Assembly: GCF_000344615.1 (NCBI RefSeq)
Contig: NZ_KB467824.1
Coordinates: 418,445 to 482,444, forward strand
Length of the DNA: 64,000 bases
Reading direction: 5' to 3'
Source of the DNA: Janthinobacterium sp. CG3
GTDB lineage: Bacteria > Pseudomonadota > Gammaproteobacteria > Burkholderiales > Burkholderiaceae_D
Shown: positions 1-8,450 of the stretch, piece after piece
Layout: each line of letters starts with the position of its first letter
How positions within the stretch are numbered: position 1 is the first letter of the stretch
Made by a program: the position numbers and the translations under genes
The notes under the pieces: generated by a model
What the model was told of the DNA's origin: nothing
Database searches by the model: none
Seen by the model: only the letters and a program-made list of their open reading frames with translations

Positions 1-571
1 GGCGCGCCAGCGGCAGGTTGATGCGGTTCGAGATGACGGCCGCGCCCAGCAGCGACAGCAGCGACACCAGGCTGGCCCAGCCCAGCCACTGCACCCCGGT
101 CAAGCCGCGGATGCGCTCGCGTTCGAGCATCAGCCAGTATTCGTCGTCGTCGATCTTGAAGCTGACCCAGAAGCCGGGGACGCTGTTGACGCGCGCCGAG
201 AAGCGCGTATCGTTGCCCAGCTTGTCCTTGACCATCGCGACGATTTCGGGCATCAGCCAGTTGTCCGGCGGCGGCTCGACCTTGTCGTCGGGTTCCAGCG
301 GCAGCACGCGGATGCCCTCGTTGCTGACCAGTTCGAACAGCAATTCCTTGCGCAACTCCGGCGCCGAGTGGGTCAGCGCGGCGTGCGTGATGGTGACGAC
401 GGAAATGACCTGGGCCGCAATCTGCTGCGCCTGCGGCTCGCGCTGGACCACGCTGATCATGGCGATCCAGGCGGCCATGCTGAGCGTGGTGAGCACGCTG
501 AGCAGGAAAAAGGTGCGCCAAAACAGGCCGCTTTTCAGGCGCGCCAGACTAATGACGGGAAGGTGCTTCAT
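1..571 (-). CDS. Sensor histidine kinase, EnvZ-like (partial, C-terminus beyond window)
   Basis: Reading from an ATG at 571 gives MKHLPVISLARLK followed by a hydrophobic segment at about residues 13-35, a periplasmic sensor region to about 165, and a second membrane segment just before the window edge, ending NRINLPLAR, which looks like the start of a HAMP domain. This is the layout of EnvZ-type kinases. The phosphoacceptor and ATPase domains lie off the left edge. The gene starts 12 bp after the stop of the OmpR-type regulator on the same strand, so the two form a two-component operon. The sensed signal cannot be read from the sequence. Confidence 0.85.
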   Translation of the reverse strand, partial: MKHLPVISLARLKSGLFWRTFFLLSVLTTLSMAAWIAMISVVQREPQAQQIAAQVISVVTITHAALTHSAPELRKELLFELVSNEGIRVLPLEPDDKVEPPPDNWLMPEIVAMVKDKLGNDTRFSARVNSVPGFWVSFKIDDDEYWLMLERERIRGLTGVQWLGWASLVSLLSLLGAAVISNRINLPLAR

Positions 572-583
572 GCGCGCCGCCGG

Positions 584-1360
584 TCAGCGCGGCTGCCCCT
601 CCGGGATGAAGACGTAGCCGAGGCCCCAGACGGTCTGGATGTACAGCGGGCTGGACGGGTCCGGCTCGATCAGCTTGCGCAGCCGCGAAATCTGCACGTC
701 CAGGCTGCGGTCGAACACCTCGTACTCGCGCCCGCGCGCCAGTTCCATCAGCTTCTCGCGCGACAGCGGCTGGCGCGCGTGGCGCGCGAACACCTTCAGC
801 ACCGAGAATTCGCCGGTGGTCAGCGGCACCGTCTCGCCGCTCTTCTTCAGCGTGCGGGTGCCCAGGTCGAGGATGAAATTGCCGAACTCGAAGGTCTGCG
901 GCGTCTCCGACGGCGCGCCGGGGATTTCGTCGGGACCCTTGCGGCGCAGCACGGCGCCGATGCGCGCCACCAGCTCGCGCGGGTTGAATGGTTTGGGCAG
1001 GTAGTCGTCGGCGCCCATTTCCAGGCCGACGATGCGGTCGACGTCCTCGCCCTTGGCGGTGAGCATGATGATCGGGGTCTGGTCGCCGGCGCCGCGCAGG
1101 CGGCGGCAGATCGACAGGCCGTCCTCGCCCGGCAGCATCAGGTCGAGCACCAGCAGGTCGTAGCGCTCGCGCAGCCACAGCTTGTTCATCGCCGTCGCGC
1201 TTTCCGCGGTGAAGACGTTGAAACCCTGTTCGGTCAGATAGCGGCGCAGCAGATCGCGCAAACGCACGTCGTCGTCAACCACCATAATCTTGGCCTGGTG
1301 GCCATTGCTGGTCTGCGTCGTTGTCAAGTTGGCGGAATTGGTCGTCGAAGTTGTGGTCAT
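584..1360 (-). CDS. ompR: Response regulator, OmpR family
   Basis: 258 aa. An N-terminal receiver domain (about residues 24-138) has the acidic cluster DDD at 29-31, the phosphoacceptor D73 in LVLDLMLPGED, T101 and K123. A winged-helix Trans_reg_C domain follows (about 155-255) with the typical ending TVWGLGYVF. It should bind DNA once phosphorylated by the adjacent kinase. A Ser/Thr/Asn-rich N-terminal extension of about 20 residues precedes the receiver; a start closer to the receiver is possible, but no other start is better placed. The region 1361-1556 upstream separates it from a divergent gene and should hold both promoters. Confidence 0.93.
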   Translation of the reverse strand: MTTTSTTNSANLTTTQTSNGHQAKIMVVDDDVRLRDLLRRYLTEQGFNVFTAESATAMNKLWLRERYDLLVLDLMLPGEDGLSICRRLRGAGDQTPIIMLTAKGEDVDRIVGLEMGADDYLPKPFNPRELVARIGAVLRRKGPDEIPGAPSETPQTFEFGNFILDLGTRTLKKSGETVPLTTGEFSVLKVFARHARQPLSREKLMELARGREYEVFDRSLDVQISRLRKLIEPDPSSPLYIQTVWGLGYVFIPEGQPR

Positions 1361-1556
1361 TTGGTTGTCGTGTTGTCAGATCTAAGTTGCTATGGTAACG
1401 TCTCGGCGCTCGTCGGAGAACGCGCGCGGCGACCCATTACAATGTGTTACAAACTTTACCCATTTGCTCTTACTGCCCCGTGTAAAGCATCATACACTGG
1501 GGCATCAGTGGAATTAAAGCTTATATCTTTACCCGGCATCGCGGAAGAGGAACACA

Positions 1557-1907
1557 ATGAAAATCGAACCCAAAAACAGTCACGCCGCCGCCCGCGCGCT
1601 CTTTTGCGTTCACTCCTCCGTTGCCGCCGTGTTGGTTGCCGCGTCGCTGTTGGGCGGCGGTCTGGCCGGCGCGGCCGGCGATGCTCCCGTCCCGCAGCGC
1701 CGCGACGAAGTCCAGCGCAGTAACAACGACAGCCGCGAGCGCGGCGAGCAGCGCGACGGCCGCGCCGACGAGCAGCGCCGCGCGATGCAGGAACGGGCCG
1801 ACGCTTCGCGTCGCAATGGCCGCCTGACGCCGGACGAGCGGCGCGACCTGCGCCGCCAGATCAACGAAGCCGGCCAGGACATCTACTCGACGCCGCCGCG
1901 CCGCTAG
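1557..1907 (+). CDS. Small Arg-rich secreted protein, unknown function
   Basis: 116 aa. The ATG at 1557 follows GAGGAAC, a usable ribosome-binding site. Residues 1-40 form an export signal (basic start, then VLVAASLLGGGLAGAAG). The mature part is very rich in Arg, Glu, Asp and Gln and ends with LTPDERRDLRRQINEAGQDIY, a helical, highly charged segment. Similar short exported proteins occur in relatives, but I know of no function. It is divergent from the ompR operon. A GCGAGCC/GGCTCGC inverted repeat at 1934-1956 lies just downstream but has no T-run. Confidence 0.7.
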   Translation: MKIEPKNSHAAARALFCVHSSVAAVLVAASLLGGGLAGAAGDAPVPQRRDEVQRSNNDSRERGEQRDGRADEQRRAMQERADASRRNGRLTPDERRDLRRQINEAGQDIYSTPPRR

Positions 1908-2201
1908 CTTGGCCGCGGCGGAACGGGCGGGATGCGAGCCAACGTTGCCGGCTCGCGCCCTGGCGGGTCCACCCGAGCTACGAAAATCGCGCCCACTTGG
2001 CGTGCGCGGCCTTTGACGCGGCGCACGCGCCGCCTGCTTATTCCTTCAATTATTCCCAACGCCATTTGGCTTGCGTGTAAGATTAATTTATTGCGTGCAA
2101 GGTGGTCGTGCGCCGGAATGTTGACCATGGAATCAACTTGTTCGATAAAATTGACAACGTGGCATCGTTATACTCGGCCTGCCTGAACGCGGAGGACGCT
2201 G

Positions 2202-4106
2202 ATGTCGGATGACTCGATCGTGACGGACAGCCGCGCCGTTGGCGCGCCGGGCGGCGTCGGCGTGCTGCCGCCGGGCCTGTTGCGGCGCGGCGACGGCGTG
2301 TATATCGACCCCGCCGTGGCGGCGCCTGCGCTGCTGGCGGCGGTCGGGCAGGTATTCCAGTCGAACCAGTACTTCGCCGGCCTGGACTACGCCGCCTTCA
2401 TCAAGGCGCTCTACAACCACGGCCCGGCGTTGCCGCGCGCGGCCAACGGCGAGGCGCTGATCCGCTTCGCCGACGCGCTGTGCCAGTTCGCGCCGCCGCG
2501 GCGCGCGCTCTACAAGCTCGTCAAGATCCGGCATGGCGTTGCCGAATACTATTTCGAGGCGCAGTTCCTGGAGGCGCTCGAACTGCCCGACGGCAGCAAG
2601 GTGCCGGCGCGCCCGGCCAGCCTCGACTTCGACGAATTCGTCGCCGACATGTGGGGCAAGGGCGTGTGCTTCGGCATCGACGCCGCGGCCGTGCGCGCCA
2701 TCATCGCCTCGGGCAAGGTCGAGCGCATCGTCGTCGCGCGCCGGTTCGAGCCGACGCCGGGGCGCGACGCCGCCATCGTCGAAGTCTCGGCCGACATGCA
2801 CCGCGACGACGCGCCGCGCGAGACGGCCGACGGCCGGCTCGACCTGCTGACCTTCAAGAACCGCTTTCCGCAGGTGAAAAAGAACGCCCGCCTGCTCAAG
2901 AAGGTGCCCAGCGCGCCGGGCTTGCCGGGCTACGAGTTGTCGGGCGAGGCGCTGCCGGCGCCGGCGCCGGCGGAAGTCGAACTGGCGGCGCTGGCCGGCG
3001 AAGGCACGGTACTGGAGCGCGTGCGCGGCGAACAGTTCCTGGTTGCGCTACAGGACGGCTTCGTCAACGTCGACGGCGACGGCGTGATCTCGATCGGCGT
3101 CAAGATCGTCAGCCGCGACGGCGTCAGCAGCCGCACCACCGGCAACCTGAAGCTGCGCGCCGAGTACGAGGAATTCGGCGAGGTGCAGGAGCAGCGCAGC
3201 GTCGACGGCAGCGACATCACGGTGCACGGCGACGTCTTCGGCCATCTGCACTCGCACGGCGGCAGCATCACCTTGCTGAGCAACCTGATCGGCGGCACCG
3301 CCCTCAACGCCCACGGCGACATCGTCGTCAAGGGCGTCGCCTCCGGCTCGGTGCTGCAAACGAGCGACGGCGCGGTGCACGTCGAGCGCGCCGAAAGCTG
3401 CGTCATCTCCGGCAGCCGGGTCGTGGTCGGCCACGCCAGCAATTGCGAAATCATCGCCGACGAGGTGGTGGTGGGCGTCGCCGAGGGCTGCGCCATCGCC
3501 GGGCGCGCCGTGCGGATCGACAGCGCCGGCCCGCGCAAGCAGACCGAAATGCTGGTGTACGCGCTGGTGCCGGACATGGCCAGGCTGGACCGTAAAATCG
3601 CCGAACTGCTGGTGCGCGCGCAGGGCTTCGCCCGCGCCGTCGTCAAGGTCCAGCACGAGATCGACCTGGTCAGCGAGCCGCTCGACGTGCGCAATTATCT
3701 GATGCTGGCCGACAAGGTGCGCAAACACCAACTGCTGCTGCAGCCGGAGCAGGTGCCGCTATTCCACAAGATGGCGCTGACGGTGGCGCCGGCGCTGAAG
3801 TCGATCGCCAAGCTGGGCATCGAACTCAAATTCATGGAGGCGCAGCAGGCGTCGATGCTGGAGCAGGCGGCGCAGGTGGAGCAGCAAAAGCACGCCACCG
3901 CCGGCGAATCGCACTGCCTGGTGCGGGAAGTGGCCGGCGACATCATCGTGCGCAGCGTCGTCTTCAACCCGGAGAGCGGGCGCGTGTACGACAAGCCGCC
4001 GCGCGACATCAAAGCCAAACTGCGCGGCAGCGCGGCCAGCGCCGACATCATCTTCGTCGGCGGCAGCGGCAGCCTGGACTGGACCTATACGCTGCAGCAC
4101 AACTAA
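2202..4106 (+). CDS. FapA family protein (DUF342, flagellar assembly protein A-like)
   Basis: 634 aa, a normal length for DUF342 proteins. The ATG at 2202 follows GGAGGA. Residues about 180-440 carry the beta-helix-like core of the family, with recurrent G-D and H-G-D-I-V repeats (HGDVFGHLHSHGGSI, NAHGDIVVKG), then SGSRVVVGHASNCEI. The C-terminal third is helical with a probable coiled coil around residues 455-570. Family members take part in flagellar or polar localisation functions; no flagellar operon surrounds this copy, so its exact role is unclear. A large inverted repeat follows the stop directly. Confidence 0.85.
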   Translation: MSDDSIVTDSRAVGAPGGVGVLPPGLLRRGDGVYIDPAVAAPALLAAVGQVFQSNQYFAGLDYAAFIKALYNHGPALPRAANGEALIRFADALCQFAPPRRALYKLVKIRHGVAEYYFEAQFLEALELPDGSKVPARPASLDFDEFVADMWGKGVCFGIDAAAVRAIIASGKVERIVVARRFEPTPGRDAAIVEVSADMHRDDAPRETADGRLDLLTFKNRFPQVKKNARLLKKVPSAPGLPGYELSGEALPAPAPAEVELAALAGEGTVLERVRGEQFLVALQDGFVNVDGDGVISIGVKIVSRDGVSSRTTGNLKLRAEYEEFGEVQEQRSVDGSDITVHGDVFGHLHSHGGSITLLSNLIGGTALNAHGDIVVKGVASGSVLQTSDGAVHVERAESCVISGSRVVVGHASNCEIIADEVVVGVAEGCAIAGRAVRIDSAGPRKQTEMLVYALVPDMARLDRKIAELLVRAQGFARAVVKVQHEIDLVSEPLDVRNYLMLADKVRKHQLLLQPEQVPLFHKMALTVAPALKSIAKLGIELKFMEAQQASMLEQAAQVEQQKHATAGESHCLVREVAGDIIVRSVVFNPESGRVYDKPPRDIKAKLRGSAASADIIFVGGSGSLDWTYTLQHN

Positions 4107-4107
4107 C

Positions 4108-4201
4108 GCCGCTAAGTGAAGGCTTTTCGTAGCGTCGGCAGCGGCTCGGCGTCGGATTACGCGTTCCGCCAATCCGACCCACGGAAGCTTCACTTAGCGG
4201 C
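4108..4201. repeat. Nested inverted repeat after the FapA gene
   Basis: The outer arms GCCGCTAAGTGAAGGCTT (4108-4125) and AAGCTTCACTTAGCGGC (4185-4201) are complementary apart from one bulged base. Inside, GTCGGATT (4151-4158) pairs with AATCCGAC (4171-4178). The whole could fold into a long hairpin. There is no T-run, so it is not a standard intrinsic terminator. It resembles short REP/MITE-like intergenic elements; the inner arms are related to the hairpin at 16559-16600. Confidence 0.7.
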
Positions 4202-4205
4202 ATGA

Positions 4206-4235
4206 GGGGCTGACCCCGGCCCTAGCCGCTGGTTT
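4206..4235. repeat. GGGGYYGACCCC-family intergenic repeat, copy 1
   Basis: GGGGCTGACCCCGG is followed by the tail CCCTAGCCGCTGGTTT, matching the pattern seen at 21572, 37361, 39671, 41096 and 46277. It lies just downstream of the minus-strand gene that ends at 4234. Confidence 0.55.
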
Positions 4236-4878
4236 ACTCCACGCTGGTTTGCGTCGCAATAATGGCGCTGATCGCGCCATCCCTGATCTGCGCCTCGACC
4301 CGGTTGCTGACCTCCAGCTGCGGCGCGCCATCCTTGCCCGCCGTGGTGGTTTTCGCCGTGTGCGCGTACGACCAGCGCGCGTCGGCGTTGACCGACGGCT
4401 GGCCGAACGCCTGCGTCACCTTTAGCGACGGCTGTTTCAGCCACAAGTCCTTGTCGAAGCGCGCCGGCAGGAAACGCCGCGGCAGCAGAGGACAGCGCGG
4501 CGAGGGCAGCAGGGCGGGCAATTGCAGCGCGTGCAGCAGCGTCACGCGGTGCTCGGGGCCGCCGAGCGCGCCGTCGGCCACCAGCCACAGGCGCTCCGGC
4601 GCGGCGCCGGTTTGCACCGTATAGCAGAGCCAGGAGCGGCCGTCGCCGGCGCTTTCCTCGATCTTGCCGGCGCCGAGCGCGTCGCGCACCTGCTTGAGCG
4701 TGGTTTTCGCCAAGCTGACGGTGAATCGCCCGAGCGCCAGCCTGGTCGCCGGCTTGACCGGCAGCGCCACCGCCTGCATCGGATCGGGCTTCCAGTCCGG
4801 CGGCGGCACCGGCTCGGCCAGCGCGGCGCCGCACAACGTCGTGGTCAGGAGCGGTGCCAGCAGCGTGCTGCGGTTCAT
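4234..4878 (-). CDS. Secreted protein of unknown function
   Basis: 214 aa from the ATG at 4878, chosen because AAAGGA precedes it and because residues 1-21 (MNRSTLLAPLLTTTLCGAALA) form a clear cleavable signal; the open frame reaches upstream to 4965 without a better start. The mature protein has a repeated theme in which a short exposed segment is followed by a predicted beta strand (TVSLAKTTLKQVRDALGAGKIEE; LKVTQAFGQPSVNADARWSY). This is vaguely like BamE/SmpA-type small outer-membrane lipoproteins, but there is no lipobox. I do not recognise the family. Confidence 0.65.
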   Translation of the reverse strand: MNRSTLLAPLLTTTLCGAALAEPVPPPDWKPDPMQAVALPVKPATRLALGRFTVSLAKTTLKQVRDALGAGKIEESAGDGRSWLCYTVQTGAAPERLWLVADGALGGPEHRVTLLHALQLPALLPSPRCPLLPRRFLPARFDKDLWLKQPSLKVTQAFGQPSVNADARWSYAHTAKTTTAGKDGAPQLEVSNRVEAQIRDGAISAIIATQTSVE

Positions 4879-4995
4879 GGGCTTCCTTTGTCGCCGGCCG
4901 AAGCCGGTCGGAGATCGACGGCTCTGCGGTGCAGATGAGCTATGCTGCCACGGAACAGCCGCCAAAGCAATTTCCGCGCGGCCCTTACAGATCCA

Positions 4996-5742
4996 CTACT
5001 TTGGGATCACGTGCCGGAAGGTCGGCTCGATGTTTTTCGCGTGCAGGAATTTGACGATATCCTCCAGCGTTGCGTCCTTCAGCAGCAAGCCGTCCGCGGT
5101 TGCGGCGTGCGCGGGCGCCTGCGCGCGCAGCACCGGCGCGGCACCGTGCGACTGTTCGAGTCTGGCCAGGGCCTGGCGGAACTGTGCCTCGCTGATGCTG
5201 TGCAAGCCCGTTAGGAAAGCGGCTTGTCCGGCGAAGGGTGGCGCCATCTCCAGCCCCGACTCGTCGGCGAAGGAGGCGCCCATGCCCGGGTGGATAAACG
5301 CCGCCCACTTGCCGGTGCGCTGGTGCAGGCAGGGCGGCAACTCGACCGGCGCGCTCACCGTCTCGGGACGAAGGTCGATGTCCGGGAAGTACGCCCTGCG
5401 CAGCAGTTCGAGGAGCCGTTGCGCCTGGGCCGCTGGAACGGGCGTCTCCAGCGACAGCCAAAGGGCATAACCGTTTGCGCCGGAGATACTCACCGCCGGC
5501 GCCGGAAAGCCGAGTTCGGCCTGGAAGGCATTCGCGACCGCGCACAACAGGCTCCAATGCTGCGCGTCCTCGCTATCGCCCACCTTGTCGAAGGCGATCA
5601 CCATGGCGCGGGTCAGGCCATCGTCCGTTGTCAGATTGACCGCAAGGGTAGTCTGGCCCAGCACGTGCTGCGCCAGCACCTCCGGCGACAAGGTGCCGGC
5701 CGGAAGGTATAACCTGGTCAATTCTGAAATTAGTTTTTGCAT
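4996..5742 (-). CDS. Unknown protein with possible primase-like (AEP) fold
   Basis: 248 aa from the ATG at 5742, preceded by GAGGAAG. The open frame extends to 6024 but that part is low-complexity and would overlap the divergent gene. Residues about 108-170 read SISGANGYALWLSLETPV, then a helix, then LPPCLHQRTGKWAAF, an order that recalls archaeo-eukaryotic primase domains (an SG-x-G-x-H/Y strand and a later L-P-x-x-H-x-x-T-G motif). The usual catalytic D-x-D pair is not evident: VIAFDKVGDSEDA is the nearest acidic stretch. The fold assignment is an inference. The gene is divergent from the JmjC gene, 230 bp away. Confidence 0.5.
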   Translation of the reverse strand: MQKLISELTRLYLPAGTLSPEVLAQHVLGQTTLAVNLTTDDGLTRAMVIAFDKVGDSEDAQHWSLLCAVANAFQAELGFPAPAVSISGANGYALWLSLETPVPAAQAQRLLELLRRAYFPDIDLRPETVSAPVELPPCLHQRTGKWAAFIHPGMGASFADESGLEMAPPFAGQAAFLTGLHSISEAQFRQALARLEQSHGAAPVLRAQAPAHAATADGLLLKDATLEDIVKFLHAKNIEPTFRHVIPK

Positions 5743-5972
5743 GTGCTTCCTCAAAGTCAAACCGGGCGGACCGCGGTTGGTACAACCACGTTGTCGTTGC
5801 CGATATTCTGACACAAGTAGAACGGCTGCTGGATCGATGGCCGGCGCCGGTTCAGCCCCGTCCGCCGCCGCGCCTTCCCAACATCGCTTTTCCGCCTCGG
5901 CAAAGTGGTAAACTAGCGGGTTTTTCGCGCCTGTTTGCCGGTGCGGTAGCAAGGAGAAGATCGTGGAGGTAT

Positions 5973-6566
5973 ATGTCAAAAGAGAAAAATACGGTGGCCG
6001 GTAATCAAGCGCGCGTGTCGCCACGCTTGCCGCCGCCCATACTGGCGCCGGCGTCGACGTCGCCGGAGGATGCCATCGCCAAAAAGCAGGCGCGGGAGCG
6101 CAAGGATGCGCAGGTGCGCGGCGTTACGTCAATCCAGGATATGCGTGCGGCGATCAAGCGCGTCGGCCGTGACACTCCGGCTATTTTCGACGTAACGCGC
6201 ATGGGCAGGCTCGACGCCGCGGCGTTCCGTACCCTTGCCAAAAAAGGCTCGCCATTCCTGATCACCGGGGTGGTCAACCGCTGGCCGCTGTGCGCCCTGA
6301 CACCGCAAACGCTGCGCGAGCGCTTTAGCCACGTGCCGGTGCGCGCGCGCGTGGGCGACTATATCAACACGGCATTCGCGCCCGACCGGGCCATGCAGGA
6401 TATGACAATGCTGGAGTATCTTGAGCTGGTCGCTACCGGTACCGAAGACCTGCCGCCCTACCTGGGCAATCTGGAATTGCGCGAATTGAACAGCATGTGC
6501 CACTGGCCCGCGTATTTTGACAAAATGGGACCGCCGCGATTTTGGCTAGGCCCCGCGGGAACGGTG
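5973..6566 (+). pseudogene. JmjC/cupin_8-like protein, 5' part, interrupted by an IS element
   Basis: The frame begins MSKEKNTVAGNQ at 5973 after GGAGG and runs through a cupin_8 N-terminal half (PFLITGVVNRWPLC, YINTAF, PPYLGNLELRELN, PPRFWLGPAGTV). At 6567 it enters the terminal repeat of an IS4-family element and stops at 6602. The missing half resumes at 7980. Removing the element and one copy of the 10-bp duplication gives a continuous frame (GTV then TPLHCD) of about 314 codons, the length expected for a complete cupin-like hydroxylase. The N-terminal 60 residues are basic and disordered-looking. Confidence 0.85.
6557..6566. repeat. Target site duplication, left copy
   Basis: GGGAACGGTG directly abuts the left end of the insertion element and is repeated exactly at 7970-7979. 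Ten bases is within the range made by IS4-family transposases. Confidence 0.9.
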
Positions 6567-7969
6567 CAATCCACCCAAGTTAGGGATTTTCCAACCTTTT
6601 AACATGGTTTTTGGATCATGTGCTTGTGCGGCTTCGGCCTGGTTTTGCGTGTTTTGGATAGATTTTCCCGATGGATGTGTGTCCGTTTCGCAATCAGGCG
6701 CAGCACCTCGCGCAGTAACTTCGCCACCTTTTTTCCGAGCAGAAGGGCCGGCAACAATGGTTTGAGGGCGGTATGCGCATAGGCGTGGTTGATGCGCTCG
6801 GCTGCGCGCAGGTCGGCGCTGTCGTGGGCTGTCAAGGCCGCCAGGGTTTGCAAGTTATCGCACATGATTTTGGCGGCGACGTCCTGCACCACGGCTTGCT
6901 GGGACAGGCCAGACACATGCTCCAAATTGAGCCGATGCTTGAGCCGCTTGAAGGCTTCCTCGATACGCCAGCGCTTGTGGTAGAGGTCGCCGAAGCCGTC
7001 GGCGGGAAAGCGCGCGCTGTCGAACAAATTGGTCATCAACACCCGCACCTTGCCGTTCGGCGCGACATGGCGGACGAGGCGCACCTGCTGGGGTTCTCGG
7101 GGGCATTCATAATCGTCGGCGTCGCGCCGGTCGGGCGCGCGCAGCATGACGAGCTGCTCGCTCAGACCGGAGCGCAGGAAGTCGCGCACGCAGGGAAAGC
7201 CGCCGTTGCCGGCCTTCTCGACGCGCATGCAGAACGCAATGTGGCGATGTTTGAGCAGCGATACCAGCCATCGGGACGGGTAGCCCCGGTCGAGCAGCAG
7301 AAGATCGGTGCCGGAAAGTCGGTCCAGGTGTTCGACCAGCATTTGCCGCTCGCCGCAGTCCTCGATGCCGTGCAGCGAGGCCGCAAGCATCAATTCCGCG
7401 CCGGGAAGGAACAGGCCGAACAGGATTTGATCGGCCAGCGCGGCGCGCTTGACGTGGCTGGCGCGCAAGCCGAATCGCATGGTCGAAGCATCAGCGGCGA
7501 CCAAACGCAGGCCGCGCCAGCGCGGCACAAATCCGTGGTGCTCGGCGCGTGCGACCAGCCAGTCGTTGAGCAGGGGAATGGCCGTCAGAGACAGCTTGGC
7601 GCGCGCCTGGGCGAACGCCTGCTCAGACACCTTGCGCACCAATTGCGCACGTTGCTGCAGATGGGCGAAGAATACGTCGAGCTCGGCTTGGACGCTCATG
7701 CGCATACCGGTAAGCATCAACGCGACCAGCGCCGGCAACGGCAATTTTCGCTGGCGGGAAAATGCGGCGGGGTGTTCAATATGTCGGGCCGTCAGAAGGA
7801 ATTCGACGGACTGCAAATGCGCGGCAAGATCGTTGAACAGTGCGGCAAGGGACATAGCGGCCAATGAGGTAAAAAATCTCACTGACCGCGCCCTACCTCA
7901 CTGGCATGTCAAGCTTTTTATTGTATTTCGCTCTACTTTTAAAGAAAAATTCTTAACTTGGGTGGATTG
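6567..7969 (-). mobile_element. IS4-family insertion sequence, complete, 1403 bp
   Basis: The left end CAATCCACCCAAGTTAGG (6567-6584) and the right end, read in complement as CAATCCACCCAAGTTAAG (7952-7969), match at 17 of 18 positions. A 10-bp direct repeat flanks the element. It encodes one intact transposase on the minus strand. Intact ends, an exact target duplication and an undamaged transposase point to a recent insertion. The element plus the duplication is 1413 bp, a multiple of three, but an in-frame stop at 6600-6602 still truncates the target gene. Confidence 0.93.
6599..7882 (-). CDS. IS4-family transposase
   Basis: 427 aa from a GTG at 7882; an ATG at 7855 (MSLAALFNDL) is an equally plausible start and neither has a strong ribosome-binding site. 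The DDE catalytic residues appear as D in LRLVAADAST, D in LLLLDRGYPS, and E in the YREK signature Y-x2-R-x3-E-x6-K (YHKRWRIEEAFKRLK), which defines the IS4 family. The C-terminus is basic (KTRKTRPKPHKH). It carries out cut-and-paste movement of the surrounding element. Confidence 0.93.
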   Translation of the reverse strand: MRFFTSLAAMSLAALFNDLAAHLQSVEFLLTARHIEHPAAFSRQRKLPLPALVALMLTGMRMSVQAELDVFFAHLQQRAQLVRKVSEQAFAQARAKLSLTAIPLLNDWLVARAEHHGFVPRWRGLRLVAADASTMRFGLRASHVKRAALADQILFGLFLPGAELMLAASLHGIEDCGERQMLVEHLDRLSGTDLLLLDRGYPSRWLVSLLKHRHIAFCMRVEKAGNGGFPCVRDFLRSGLSEQLVMLRAPDRRDADDYECPREPQQVRLVRHVAPNGKVRVLMTNLFDSARFPADGFGDLYHKRWRIEEAFKRLKHRLNLEHVSGLSQQAVVQDVAAKIMCDNLQTLAALTAHDSADLRAAERINHAYAHTALKPLLPALLLGKKVAKLLREVLRLIAKRTHIHRENLSKTRKTRPKPHKHMIQKPC

Positions 7970-7979
7970 GGGAACGGTG
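7970..7979. repeat. Target site duplication, right copy
   Basis: GGGAACGGTG, identical to 6557-6566, follows the right terminal repeat of the insertion element. Confidence 0.9.
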
Positions 7980-8330
7980 ACGCCGCTGCATTGCGACTAT
8001 GACGACAATATCTTCGCGCAGATATGGGGCAGCAAACGTATTTTCCTGTCGCCGCCGCACCACGACGAATTCCTCTACCCCAGCGAGGCGAATGCCATCC
8101 TGTTCGGCTCGCCGTTCAACCCCGAGGCGCCGGATTTCGAGAAGTTTCCCCTTGCGCGCCGGGCGGCCATGATCGAATGCACCGTCAATTCCGGCGATCT
8201 CCTGTATGTGCCTGCCGGGTGGTACCACTATGTCCGCTCGCTGACGTTTTCGCTTTCCTCCAACCGGTGGGCCAGGGCCATGCCGTTTGCCTTGAACGGC
8301 GACCCGTCGCTGCAGCGCGCCGAAAAATAA
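7980..8330 (+). pseudogene. JmjC/cupin_8-like protein, 3' part
   Basis: In the frame that continues the gene from 6566 this half reads TPLHCDYDDNIFAQIWG, with the His and Asp of the Fe(II)-binding triad, then GDLLYVPAGWYHYVRSL with the distal His, and ends at 8330. These are the catalytic residues of 2-oxoglutarate-dependent JmjC/cupin_8 oxygenases, so the ancestral gene was probably active. The half now lacks its own start; the open frame upstream of 7970 lies within the insertion element. Confidence 0.85.
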
Positions 8331-8450
8331 GCAAACGCCCGCGCTGAAACGAGCCGCTTTGTCTGCTGTGTAGGGATGTTTAGCTCAGTGCAGCCGGCAC
8401 CAACAACAGCTCCAACCGTTCCATGCTGTGTATCTGAGCGTATTACTACT

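Noticed and set aside
2151-2174. TTGACA and TATACT as the promoter of the FapA gene
   Set aside because: The boxes are only 12 bp apart, too short for a sigma-70 promoter.
4108-4201. Nested hairpin as an intrinsic terminator
   Set aside because: No T-run on either side; treated as a repeat element instead.
6773-7867. 364-codon plus-strand frame inside the insertion element
   Set aside because: It is the antisense of the transposase, whose YREK signature and DDE residues are clear.
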